Positions 15,718 through 23,766 of a stretch of DNA of 43,910 nt are shown here, in pieces. The notes below the pieces were generated by a model. It had not been told where the DNA came from. It ran no database searches and worked only from the letters and a program-made list of their open reading frames with translations. The DNA is from Terrisporobacter petrolearius (lineage in GTDB: Bacteria > Bacillota > Clostridia > Peptostreptococcales > Peptostreptococcaceae). The first letter of the stretch is position 1. Each line of letters opens with the position of its first letter. The translations under genes were made by a program, and so were the position numbers. Location of the stretch: the NCBI RefSeq assembly GCF_020748185.1, contig NZ_JAHZMO010000026.1, positions 1 through 43,910 of the forward strand, read 5' to 3'.

Positions 15718-16887
15718 CTACATTATCTCATTCTTAAAGCTTTCACCATTAACAGGTAATTCAACATTTAATATATCTGCTACAGTGGCACCTATATCTG
15801 CAAAACTTTTTCTTATACCTAAGTTCACTCCACTTTTAATATTTTTACCATATACAAGTACCGGTATATATTCTCTAGTATGATCAGTTCCTTTGTAAGT
15901 AGGATCATTACCATGGTCTGCATTAATTATTAATATATCATCTTCTTTCATTGATGATATAATTTCAGGTATTCTAGCGTCAAATTCTTCCAAAGCTTCT
16001 TTATATCCTAAAGAGTTTCTTCTGTGTCCATATTTTGAATCAAAGTCAACTAAGTTTGCGAAGATTACTCCATTATTTTCTTTTTTAATATAATTTATAG
16101 TTTGATCTACGCCATCCATATTGTCTTTAGTATGTATGGCTTCACTTATACCTTGTCCATTAAATATATCTTCTATTTTTCCCACACCTATAACATCTAA
16201 ATTAGATTCTTTTATTGTATCTAGTACTGTAGGTTCAAATGGGTTTAGTGAGTAATCTCTTCTGTTAGAAGTTCTTTCAAAGTGTCCTGCGTTCTCTCCT
16301 ATATAAGGTCTTGCTATTATTCTAGCTACAGCATTGTCACCCATCATTATTTCTCTTGCAATTCCACACATTTTATATAATTCTTCAAGAGGTATTATAT
16401 CTTCATGAGCTGCTATTTGGAATACACTATCTGCTGAAGTATAAACTATTACATCTCCTGTTTTCATTTGGTGTTCACCATACTCATCAAGTATAGCTGT
16501 TCCAGAAGCCGGCTTATTTCCAACAACTTTTCTTCCCGTTCTTTTTTCAAACTCATCAATTATTTCTTTTGTAAATCCATCTGGAAAAGTTTTAAAAGGC
16601 TGTTCTACCAAAACGCCTGTCATTTCCCAGTGACCTGTTGTTGTATCTTTTCCACATGATAACTCATCGCATTTACCAAAAGAACCCATAGGCTTCTCTT
16701 CTTTTGGTAAATAGTCTATTCCATCTATATTTCCAAGTCCTAATTTAATCATATTAGGTATTTTTATATCTTTATGATTTTTGACTATATTACCTAAAGT
16801 GTTTACCCCTATATCTCCAAATTTTTCTGAATCTTTAAGTGCACCTACTCCAACACTATCAATAACCATCCATATTACTCTACTCAT
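15718..16887 (-). CDS. deoB: Phosphopentomutase
   Basis: The protein has 389 residues, normal length. It interconverts (deoxy)ribose-1- and 5-phosphate. It belongs to the alkaline-phosphatase-like metalloenzymes: first metal site VIWMVIDSVGVGALKDSE, the CGKDTTTGHWEMTG loop with the acceptor Thr, and the closing NADHGNDPTYKGTDHTREY with metal-binding Asp and His residues. Start ATG with AGGAGGAAATTTGT ahead. It is followed by pdp after an 87-base gap that shows no convincing promoter or terminator, and preceded by xerD with a 14-base gap. Confidence 0.97.
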   Translation of the reverse strand: MSRVIWMVIDSVGVGALKDSEKFGDIGVNTLGNIVKNHKDIKIPNMIKLGLGNIDGIDYLPKEEKPMGSFGKCDELSCGKDTTTGHWEMTGVLVEQPFKTFPDGFTKEIIDEFEKRTGRKVVGNKPASGTAILDEYGEHQMKTGDVIVYTSADSVFQIAAHEDIIPLEELYKMCGIAREIMMGDNAVARIIARPYIGENAGHFERTSNRRDYSLNPFEPTVLDTIKESNLDVIGVGKIEDIFNGQGISEAIHTKDNMDGVDQTINYIKKENNGVIFANLVDFDSKYGHRRNSLGYKEALEEFDARIPEIISSMKEDDILIINADHGNDPTYKGTDHTREYIPVLVYGKNIKSGVNLGIRKSFADIGATVADILNVELPVNGESFKNEIM

Positions 16888-16901
16888 ACAAATTTCCTCC
16901 T

Positions 16902-17789
16902 TTATATGTCTTCTTTTTTCCTTGGATGCTTGTCCTTAATTTCTTTCCTAACATTATTGTCCATTTGGTTCAAATATAACTGTAAACTAGCCAAATTAGA
17001 ATTGCCTAATATTTTACTTACAACAGCTAAATTCGCTCCTCCTTTTAATAAATGTATGGCAAAAGAATGTCTAAGTATGCTAGGATTAATATTTTTACTT
17101 ATATTAGCCATATTAGCATATTTTTTAATAACCTTCCAAAGTCCTTGCCTTGTAAACCTTTGTCCTTGAGCGTTAACAAATAGTGCTTCTTCTTCTGTTT
17201 TTGCTAAGCTAGGTCTGCCTTCTTTTATATACTTCTCTAAATATACTTTAGTTATTTCACAAAGTGGTATTACTCTATGATTTTTACCCGTATTGCAGTA
17301 TAAATAATCAATTTCTAAGTCTACATCTTGTAAATTTAATTCCACAAGTTCTGAAACCCTCATTCCTGTCCCGTATAACACTTCAAAAATAGCCTTGTCT
17401 CTTATTTTTTTGGGACAGCTTAAATCAGGAAACTTCAAAAGAGCTTCAACTTCTTCTTCTGTTAGAATTTCAATATTTTCTCTTTTTATTTTTGGTTTTT
17501 TTATAGTATTAGCTGGATTAGTTTCACTAATACGATTTAAAAATAAATATTCATGAAAAGACTTAACAGAAGAAGTTACTCTTGACACTGTAGAAACAGA
17601 AATATTTTGTTTTTCTAAGTTTACAAGAAAATTAATAATGTCATACTCTGCTACATCTTCAATTTTTATATTCTCAGACTTTAAATAATCTATATACTTT
17701 TTAATATCCGCATAATATGAACATATGGTATTTTCCGATAACTTTTTTTTGGATTTTATATAGTCAATATACTGTTGTAAAACTTCCAT
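16902..17789 (-). CDS. xerD: XerD-like tyrosine recombinase with altered catalytic histidines
   Basis: The protein has 295 residues: an N-terminal SAM-like core-binding domain (about 1-90), then a catalytic domain. Of the six residues expected in tyrosine recombinases, Arg144 (TGMRVSE), Lys169 (GKNHR), Arg240 (ILRHSF) and the nucleophile Tyr272 (LQLYLNQ) are visible. The His of HxxR is Ser237 (NPSILRH) and the second His/Trp is Asn263 (LGNSN). Xer proteins resolve chromosome dimers at dif. Operon position and length are those of XerD, but two substitutions this close to the reaction centre suggest altered or reduced activity, or a paralogue with another role. It follows spoIIM by 12 bases. 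Confidence 0.88.
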   Translation of the reverse strand: MEVLQQYIDYIKSKKKLSENTICSYYADIKKYIDYLKSENIKIEDVAEYDIINFLVNLEKQNISVSTVSRVTSSVKSFHEYLFLNRISETNPANTIKKPKIKRENIEILTEEEVEALLKFPDLSCPKKIRDKAIFEVLYGTGMRVSELVELNLQDVDLEIDYLYCNTGKNHRVIPLCEITKVYLEKYIKEGRPSLAKTEEEALFVNAQGQRFTRQGLWKVIKKYANMANISKNINPSILRHSFAIHLLKGGANLAVVSKILGNSNLASLQLYLNQMDNNVRKEIKDKHPRKKEDI

Positions 17790-17801
17790 AAATAACTCCT
17801 T

Positions 17802-18413
17802 TTATCTTACTAGGAATTGTAAAATACCAACGCTAATTGCATTTAATAATAATTGGGCTGATGCACATATTACTATTATAATAATACCATTTAACAAGTA
17901 TCTTCTACCTAAAAATAAGACCCCTTCTTTTCTTCCTCGTTTATATTCTTCGTAAATATTTTTAATATAGTAAAAACTTACAGCAATAATTAATATTGCC
18001 CCTGGTATTATAATAAAATTTTTTATTACCATAATCAATATCATTTTTATACTTTTAAGTTTAATTAATAAAATTAAGCTATTAATAGTATAGCCTATGG
18101 ATATTCCTTTTAATAAAAAACTTATTATTGCTAAGGGAAAAGTAAATACAAATAATGAAAATAATACTATACTCCCTAAAAAAATGATATTTTCTCTTAA
18201 ATTAGAAAAAACTACAGCACTTATGTTTATATCACTTCCATGGCTATAGTAGTCATTCAAATTATTTATACTATCTAATACTATGTTTTGTCCATTAGAA
18301 AAAATCTTATTTAAATAAGTTCCTATGGCCACAAATATAATAAAGACAATACTTAAATAAATTATTTCTTTACTTATTCTAAAAGTATCTCTTTTTCTTA
18401 ATGTTTTTCTCAA
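17802..18413 (-). CDS. spoIIM: Stage II sporulation protein M
   Basis: The protein has 203 residues with an N-terminal basic stretch and about five membrane helices. Family knowledge: SpoIIM is part of the SpoIID-SpoIIM-SpoIIP complex that drives engulfment, probably as its membrane scaffold, and is made under sigma-E in the mother cell. The start is TTG at 18413, eight bases after GAGGAGG. That ribosome site lies inside a 22-bp inverted repeat (separate entry). Upstream is a Nudix gene whose read-through would produce a locked message; downstream are xerD, deoB and pdp. Confidence 0.92.
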   Translation of the reverse strand: MRKTLRKRDTFRISKEIIYLSIVFIIFVAIGTYLNKIFSNGQNIVLDSINNLNDYYSHGSDINISAVVFSNLRENIIFLGSIVLFSLFVFTFPLAIISFLLKGISIGYTINSLILLIKLKSIKMILIMVIKNFIIIPGAILIIAVSFYYIKNIYEEYKRGRKEGVLFLGRRYLLNGIIIIVICASAQLLLNAISVGILQFLVR

Positions 18414-18417
18414 ATTT

Positions 18418-18468
18418 ATAACCTCCTCTTATCCTAACATATATTTATGTTGGAAAAGAGGAGGTTAT
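18418..18468 (-). promoter_or_regulatory. Long inverted repeat sequestering the spoIIM ribosome-binding site
   Basis: Arms 18418-18441 and 18446-18468 pair over 22 bp: 13 perfect pairs, one mismatch (18431/18455), three pairs, one bulged base (18435), six pairs, and a four-base loop. The spoIIM Shine-Dalgarno (AAGAGGAGG in mRNA) is wholly within the perfect part, facing CCTCCTCTT. There is no U tract, so it is not a terminator. The structure exists only in transcripts that enter from the Nudix gene, whose stop is four bases before the arm. Confidence 0.85.
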
Positions 18469-18470
18469 GC
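18442..18470 (-). promoter_or_regulatory. Candidate sigma-E promoter of spoIIM inside the inverted repeat
   Basis: On the minus strand GCATAAC (plus 18464-18470; 5 of 7 to KMATATT) lies 14 bases ahead of CATAAATA (plus 18442-18449; 6 of 8 to CATAYAHT, with the key CATA). Predicted initiation near 18435 would omit the left arm of the repeat and leave the ribosome site free. The match is moderate; placement and known sigma-E control of spoIIM support it. Confidence 0.45.
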
Positions 18471-18471
18471 T

Positions 18472-19002
18472 TTATATTAATTCTTTAGTTAATAATATTC
18501 CAATAACAGTTTTCGAGTCACAAATTTCATTACTGATAACCATATTGTAAACTTCTTCTTTATCAAGTTCATGAACTTCTAAAAATTCATCTTCTTCCAA
18601 GTGACTTTCTCCTGGAATTAAATTTTTAGCTAGGTAAATAAAGACTAATTGATTAGAAAACCCTGGTGTAGCATAGTACTTATGAATTAATTTTAAACTA
18701 TCTACACTATAGCCCGTTTCTTCTTTTAATTCCCTAATAGCACAATCTAAAGGATCTTCTCCAATTTCAATTTTCCCAGCAGGTAATTCATATAATTCTT
18801 TTTCTACTGCTTTTCTATATTGCTTAACTAATACAATTTTATTATCATCTGTCATGGCAACTATGGCCACTGCACCTTTATGTTCAATTATTTCCCTTTT
18901 TTGATATCCTTTATTAGGCACCTCCACTGTGTCAACTCTAAGTTTTATAGTTTTACCAGTGTAAATTAAATCACTACTTACTGTAGTCTCCTTTGTTATC
19001 AT
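18472..19002 (-). CDS. nudF: Nudix hydrolase, probable ADP-ribose pyrophosphatase
   Basis: The protein has 176 residues. A complete Nudix box is present: the glycine of AGKIEIGE followed by DPLDCAIRELKEETGY, fitting Gx5Ex7REUxEExGU. The residues before and after (LVKQYRKAVEKELYELPAGK; ATPGFSNQ) match the ADP-ribose pyrophosphatase subfamily, which cleaves ADP-ribose to AMP and ribose-5-phosphate. I use the ATG at 19002, not the GTG one codon earlier, because of spacing to GGAGGT. It starts inside the 3' end of the DUF3866 gene (29-base overlap), implying translational coupling. Confidence 0.92.
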   Translation of the reverse strand: MITKETTVSSDLIYTGKTIKLRVDTVEVPNKGYQKREIIEHKGAVAIVAMTDDNKIVLVKQYRKAVEKELYELPAGKIEIGEDPLDCAIRELKEETGYSVDSLKLIHKYYATPGFSNQLVFIYLAKNLIPGESHLEEDEFLEVHELDKEEVYNMVISNEICDSKTVIGILLTKELI

Positions 19003-20071
19003 CACAAACCTCCATTAAGTAATATGCAGCAGTGCTTGCTGCTTCAAAAAATTCCTTATCTTGTTCGTAACTTCTGCCCATACTTCTTACTTTAAGGTTA
19101 AAATAATCCAAGTCTTCCCTACATTTATTATTATCTAGATAAATTATATTGTGCTTATCAAATAATTTATAGTCTTTAACTTGTTTTTTTATGTAATCAA
19201 ATTTTTCTTTATCATAAATATTTATTGGAATATTTACGTTTACATTTACAATTTCATTAAATATAGTTATTGAATGATGTGATATTCCTCTGTGTCTTTC
19301 TCTTAAATCAGCAAAACTTATTCTAGGAATTGCTATAGGATTTCCTCCTAGTTTTTTAATAGCATCTAATATAGGCCCTTGTTCTATCCCTGTAAACCCG
19401 TATTTTGTCCCTGTACCTGCGATTCCCGGTCCCATTGATACAAATACTGCATCAGCCTTTATTACTTCTTTTGCTGTGATTAAAGCTGTATATATGTTTA
19501 TACATTCATAATCACCACCAAAAGCATTTCCAATAGTAATTGTACTATCAATTAATTTTTTATCTTTCAAGTTTTGTACATTTTTACTTAAATAAATTGG
19601 AAGAGCAGCTCCATCGGTCATTATATATACTAGCTTCTTACTTGGATTATGTCTTTTATATGATGCTACAAAAGGAGTTAACATACTATGAAGAGTTCCC
19701 ACAACAACTGGCATATCATCTAAAGTTTTAAAGTTATTAATTATATCATGATATCTGTTTTCATGATCTTCTACAGCATCTACTTTCACTTGATAAGGAG
19801 TATATCTAAGCTTCATAATATGTCCATTTGGTGATAAATGAGATTCTTTGTTATTTAAATTGGATATAACAAAGTGATATCCACCAGTACCTAGGCTTAG
19901 CTCAACTGCTGTAGTATTAAGTATTACTTCATCACCTATATTTATCTTTCCAGTTATTTTAGGATAGTTATAAGCTCTTTGTATTTGTCCATTAACATTA
20001 ACCCTTATATCATCTAATACTTCACTACTATCAGCTATTTCTTCTACTATTCCTACTTTTTTACTAATCAT
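18974..20071 (-). CDS. DUF3866-family protein of unknown function
   Basis: The protein has 365 residues and I recognise it as a DUF3866 protein; no reaction is known to me. No signal peptide or membrane helix is evident. An N-terminal beta-rich part (VGIVEEIADSSEVLDDIRV, then GDEVILNTTAVELSLGTGGYHFV) is followed by an alpha/beta core with VVVGTLHSMLTPFVASY, YIMTDGAALPIYLS and ADAVFVSMGPGIAGTGTKYGF, glycine-rich loops that could bind a nucleotide or phosphate. It lies five bases after the MraY-like gene and overlaps nudF, so it may link envelope and nucleotide-sugar metabolism; that is inference only. Confidence 0.8.
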   Translation of the reverse strand: MISKKVGIVEEIADSSEVLDDIRVNVNGQIQRAYNYPKITGKINIGDEVILNTTAVELSLGTGGYHFVISNLNNKESHLSPNGHIMKLRYTPYQVKVDAVEDHENRYHDIINNFKTLDDMPVVVGTLHSMLTPFVASYKRHNPSKKLVYIMTDGAALPIYLSKNVQNLKDKKLIDSTITIGNAFGGDYECINIYTALITAKEVIKADAVFVSMGPGIAGTGTKYGFTGIEQGPILDAIKKLGGNPIAIPRISFADLRERHRGISHHSITIFNEIVNVNVNIPINIYDKEKFDYIKKQVKDYKLFDKHNIIYLDNNKCREDLDYFNLKVRSMGRSYEQDKEFFEAASTAAYYLMEVCDDNKGDYSK

Positions 20072-20075
20072 GAGA

Positions 20076-20900
20076 TTACCTTCCTAATCTATCAATAAAA
20101 TTTAATACTTTGTTCTTTTCTATAATCTTTGTTAAAGAGAACTTTTCAGTTAATACATGAATTAACACTAAAAATACTAACCATCCTATTCTTACATTTA
20201 AAGTATATCCAAAAGCCATAAGAATACCTATTGATATTCCAAGCACATTTGAACCTGTATCTCCCATCATAGCCTTTGCTTTCAAATCAAAATTAAAATA
20301 TGCTAATACATTTGGAAGTATAATTAACGGGAGTATTTTTATATACCCAGTTAAAGTTATAAATATGGTGATCATAATAACTAAATATACTTTTATAGCT
20401 CTACCTGGTCTTAAATCAAATAAATTCATTAGATTTGTAGATAAAGCAATTATTAAAGTATTTATTATAATATCAATAATATTTTTAGATATGGATACTG
20501 ATATTATAAGTCCAACAAAGCCACCAAATAGAGCTTTAAATCCCCCTGTTGTAAGTTTTCCTTTGAAAAGGCTTTTAAAGTGTCCTTTTAATCCACTTAC
20601 ATCTCTATTACCTATGGTATCGTCTATTATACCTGCAAAAAACATAGCCATCATTCCAAATATAAATAAAAATAGACATAACATACTTATGGCATCTATG
20701 GTAAAGAATGCCACTATTATTCCATTTATAATTATCATGGGAAGAAATACTATTCCCATACTTACAGGTATCATTTCTCCTTTATAATTTGGTCTTATAC
20801 AATTACTATCAATAAGTAAGTTTTTGAATAAAGGTATCATTAGGTATGTTCCAATTAGGCCTAATAAAAATACTATCCCTCTAAATACATATGAATACAA
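20076..20900 (-). CDS. MraY/WecA-like membrane glycosyltransferase (GT4)
   Basis: The protein has 274 residues with eight or more membrane helices. Polyprenyl-phosphate N-acetylhexosamine-1-phosphate transferase motifs are visible: the DD pair in FAGIIDDTIGNRD, a cytoplasmic loop with LKGHFKSLFKGKLTTGG, the NLFDLRPGRA stretch with its Asp, and MMGDTGSNVLG. Such enzymes move a sugar-1-phosphate from a UDP-sugar to undecaprenyl phosphate. At 274 residues it is shorter than MraY (about 320), and the true mraY would be expected in the dcw cluster, so substrate and pathway are open. TTG start at 20900; its Shine-Dalgarno overlaps the stop of the GT2 gene. Confidence 0.8.
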   Translation of the reverse strand: MYSYVFRGIVFLLGLIGTYLMIPLFKNLLIDSNCIRPNYKGEMIPVSMGIVFLPMIIINGIIVAFFTIDAISMLCLFLFIFGMMAMFFAGIIDDTIGNRDVSGLKGHFKSLFKGKLTTGGFKALFGGFVGLIISVSISKNIIDIIINTLIIALSTNLMNLFDLRPGRAIKVYLVIMITIFITLTGYIKILPLIILPNVLAYFNFDLKAKAMMGDTGSNVLGISIGILMAFGYTLNVRIGWLVFLVLIHVLTEKFSLTKIIEKNKVLNFIDRLGR

Positions 20901-20904
20901 TAGA

Positions 20905-21597
20905 TTACCTCCATTCTTTTTTCTTTTGTCTTAGTACTTTCTTAATGTGATAATATTGTTTACCTCTATGAATAAAGCCTTTTAAATCTCTTCCTGTTTC
21001 ACTGTGAGTCATATTAACTAGTACTTCTTTAATTCTATATCCGTGTTTTAATATGTCTATGGTCATTCCAACTTCCACACCATATCCAAATGGAATTTCA
21101 TCAAATTTTTTTAATACTTCTTTTTTAAACAGTCTCTGACCTGATAAAGTTGCATCTAATTCTACACCTGTCATTTCACGAACTGATTCCTTTGCTAGCC
21201 CCTTAACAAATCCAAGTCCTCCTTTTTTCTTTGCCGGAGGGAATTTTGCTATTATAACATCAGCCTCATTATTTAATATAGGTGTTATTAATTTTGCAAC
21301 TTCTTTTGATGAACTGCCAAGGTCTGCATCTAAAAATCCTATTATATTTGCTTTTGTCATAGCAACTTTTAAACCATTATTTAAGGCATAACCCTTACCT
21401 CTATTTTTGTCTTGAGTTATAACAGTTATTTTATCACTTTTTACTTCTTTTGCAACCTTTGATGTATTATCACTAGAACCATCATCTACAACTATTATCT
21501 CACTTATTTCTTTTATATCTTTTATATTTTCTAGTGTATCCTTAATTTTATTTTCTTCATTGTATGCTGGTATTATTATACTTAAATAAGGATTCAT
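20905..21597 (-). CDS. Family 2 glycosyltransferase
   Basis: The protein has 230 residues and is soluble throughout. GT-A fold motifs: LSIIIPAYNEENKI at the start, IIVVDDGSSDNT, NRGKGYALNNGL and the metal-binding DAD in IGFLDADLGSSSKE. It resembles dolichol/undecaprenyl-phosphate glucosyl- or mannosyltransferases without a C-terminal membrane domain. It lies between a SteB-like gene and an MraY-like gene, so it probably uses a lipid-linked acceptor in a surface-glycan step; donor and product cannot be read from sequence. Confidence 0.88.
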   Translation of the reverse strand: MNPYLSIIIPAYNEENKIKDTLENIKDIKEISEIIVVDDGSSDNTSKVAKEVKSDKITVITQDKNRGKGYALNNGLKVAMTKANIIGFLDADLGSSSKEVAKLITPILNNEADVIIAKFPPAKKKGGLGFVKGLAKESVREMTGVELDATLSGQRLFKKEVLKKFDEIPFGYGVEVGMTIDILKHGYRIKEVLVNMTHSETGRDLKGFIHRGKQYYHIKKVLRQKKKEWR

Positions 21598-21622
21598 TTT
21601 CTTATTCTCCTTTAATTATTAG

Positions 21623-22501
21623 TTATTTTTCGTAAGCAATTAATTCTTTTGCTAAATCAGAGTTTCCATAATGACCAACTGTATTTTGATTTTTTAATAA
21701 TGTAGTTAAAGAAATTTTTCCCATACCTTCATTTATATTATCTATTGTTGATATATTGTTTTCTGAATATAATTTTAAAATTTCATGATTGCTATCATTT
21801 TGAGAAACAGCAACTGAGTATTTATTTTCTTCTTTTAATCCATCTAAAATTAATTTTTCTTTTGCATTAAATTTTTCTTTTGCATCTTTTCCTGCTAATT
21901 CTCCAAGTAATACTACTGAATCATAATCTTGATATTTCTTTTCGTCTATATTATTAATTTTTATTACACCTAAATCTTCTAAAGCGTATAATTGGTCATA
22001 TCCTTTTGTGCTGCCTAAAGAACTTATTATGTAGTTTATTACATCTTGTGATGATTTAAATGTTTTACTTAAGTCTTTTGACAAAGCAGCTAATTTTTCT
22101 TCATCACTTATGTTATCTTTTACAACTATATTAAAAGACGCTATTCCATTTGCATCTGTTATTAATTTTTCTACATCTTCACTGTAGTCATTATTTTCAT
22201 TTGTTAGTATTATTCCAGTATTTTTATCTGTTAATACATCCTTAGTTAATGCATCAATATTTTTATCAATGTATTGTGTTGTTATTTGTATATTTTCATT
22301 TAAAGATTCAATCTCAGACTGTAAATTTTTATTTTTTTCTTTTAAGTCATCAAACTCCGTATTAAAACTTTCAAGTACTTCACTTTGTTGTTTACTTAAA
22401 GCTTGGTCGTAGTTCAAATTAAAACCAACCAGTATCCCTACTCCTAAAGCAATAAATATAGCACCAATTGTAACTATATAGTACTTCATATTTATATTCA
22501 T
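21623..22501 (-). CDS. SteB/MctB-like membrane-anchored protein (DUF3186-type)
   Basis: The protein has 292 residues. An N-terminal membrane helix (about 6-27, IVTIGAIFIALGVGILVGF) is followed by a coiled coil (about 36-75, rich in Glu, Lys, Leu) and a globular domain outside the membrane. The GVGILVGFNLN motif and layout are those of the family annotated 'copper transporter MctB', whose members also act as partners of the cytokinetic-ring protein SteA. Gene order steA then this gene supports a SteB-like role in septal wall assembly. I see no Cys or His cluster that would support copper transport. Confidence 0.72.
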   Translation of the reverse strand: MNINMKYYIVTIGAIFIALGVGILVGFNLNYDQALSKQQSEVLESFNTEFDDLKEKNKNLQSEIESLNENIQITTQYIDKNIDALTKDVLTDKNTGIILTNENNDYSEDVEKLITDANGIASFNIVVKDNISDEEKLAALSKDLSKTFKSSQDVINYIISSLGSTKGYDQLYALEDLGVIKINNIDEKKYQDYDSVVLLGELAGKDAKEKFNAKEKLILDGLKEENKYSVAVSQNDSNHEILKLYSENNISTIDNINEGMGKISLTTLLKNQNTVGHYGNSDLAKELIAYEK

Positions 22502-22523
22502 ATTAATCCTCCTAATTTATATA

Positions 22524-23645
22524 TTACAAATTTAATAGTAATTTCAATTTTAATTGTATTATTCTGATAAATTGCTGCGTTGTTGGTGATAAATAAGCAA
22601 GTATTAATACTGGGAATAATGCTGCTATTATCATAGCCCAAATATATTTTATTTTTAATTTACTTTTATACAGTAAATTAACACCTTTAGCATCTATTAA
22701 CTTAGACCCTATTTTTAGTCTTACAAGGAATGTACTAGCCATACCTTTTCTGCCTTTTTCCAAGAAATCAATCATATTAGAATGTGTTCCAACTGCAACA
22801 ATTAACTCTGCCCCATATTCATAGGCTGTAAGCATTGCTATGTCTTCACTTGTTCCTGGCGCTGGAAATACTATAGCATCAAGACCTAAATCTTGTACTC
22901 TTTTAAGACCCGGCGCTCTTCCATCCACATAAGCATGTACTACTATTTCACCAGCTTTTTTTAATGTTTCATCACTAACACTATCCATGTCTCCAACTAT
23001 AACATCTGGAGTATATCCAAATTCTACTAAAGCATCTGCTCCACCATCTACTCCTACAAGAACTGGTTTTACTTCTTCTATGTAGGAAATTATTGTACTT
23101 AAGTCTTCTTTATAATCTTGACCTCTAACAACTACTAATACATGTCTGTCCTTATACTTTGTTTTCACTTTAGGAATTTCTACTTCTCCTAAGATGAAGC
23201 CTTTTTCCTTTTTTGCATATTCTATAGTATTATCTATGAATCTATCTAATTCTACAGACATATTATCATAAGCTTCTTTTATTTTTATAGATACCTTTCC
23301 TTTGTCTAATACACTACCTTCTCCCAAAAGTTGTCCATCTCTATAGATTTGCCCATTGTTTACTTCTATTATTTGTCCTTCTTTTAATTCATCAAATAAT
23401 TCTTGTCCAATATTATCTATAATTAAAATATTTTTATCTGTTAATATTCCTGGTCCTTTATTTGGATATTTCCCACTTATAGACTGGGCTGCGTTAATTA
23501 CTAATTTGACTTTACCTTCTACTAGAGAATTAGCTGCTACTTCATCTATATCCATATGATTAATAACTGCTATCTCTCCCCCTGTAAGTCTCTTCGCAAG
23601 CCTTTTTGTTTTTCTATCTACTTTAATAGGGGCTTCCACTCTCAT
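22524..23645 (-). CDS. steA: SteA-like cytokinetic-ring protein
   Basis: The protein has 373 residues from the ATG at 23645, which follows GGAGG at a good distance; a longer in-frame opening at 23705 has no ribosome site. The N-terminal part (about 1-150) carries MDIDEVAANSLVEGKVKLVINAAQSISGKYPN. The middle is thiamin-pyrophosphokinase-like (VGVDGGADALVEFGYTPDVIVGDMDSVS). A C-terminal membrane helix is followed by a short tail. Family knowledge: SteA acts with SteB at the division septum in actinobacteria and is also conserved in Clostridia. It heads the cluster steA-steB-GT2-GT4-DUF3866-nudF. Confidence 0.82.
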   Translation of the reverse strand: MRVEAPIKVDRKTKRLAKRLTGGEIAVINHMDIDEVAANSLVEGKVKLVINAAQSISGKYPNKGPGILTDKNILIIDNIGQELFDELKEGQIIEVNNGQIYRDGQLLGEGSVLDKGKVSIKIKEAYDNMSVELDRFIDNTIEYAKKEKGFILGEVEIPKVKTKYKDRHVLVVVRGQDYKEDLSTIISYIEEVKPVLVGVDGGADALVEFGYTPDVIVGDMDSVSDETLKKAGEIVVHAYVDGRAPGLKRVQDLGLDAIVFPAPGTSEDIAMLTAYEYGAELIVAVGTHSNMIDFLEKGRKGMASTFLVRLKIGSKLIDAKGVNLLYKSKLKIKYIWAMIIAALFPVLILAYLSPTTQQFIRIIQLKLKLLLNL

Positions 23646-23766
23646 AATTAAAACCTCCGACATTTTATTAAAATCATATAACATTATAACATTATTTAAG
23701 AACAAAGGAAATATTTTATAGTTTCATAAATTATTATATGTTTTTTAATTTATTAAAAACAATTAG

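Noticed and set aside
18418..18468. The spoIIM hairpin as an ordinary terminator of the Nudix gene
   Set aside because: No T tract follows on the minus strand, and the right arm is the spoIIM ribosome site.
20365..20787. A 140-residue plus-strand open frame
   Set aside because: Antisense to the MraY-like membrane gene; its hydrophobic pattern simply mirrors the membrane helices of the real gene.
21623..22501. Copper transporter, the usual database name for this family
   Set aside because: No Cys/His metal cluster and only one membrane helix; the steA neighbour argues for a SteB-like role.
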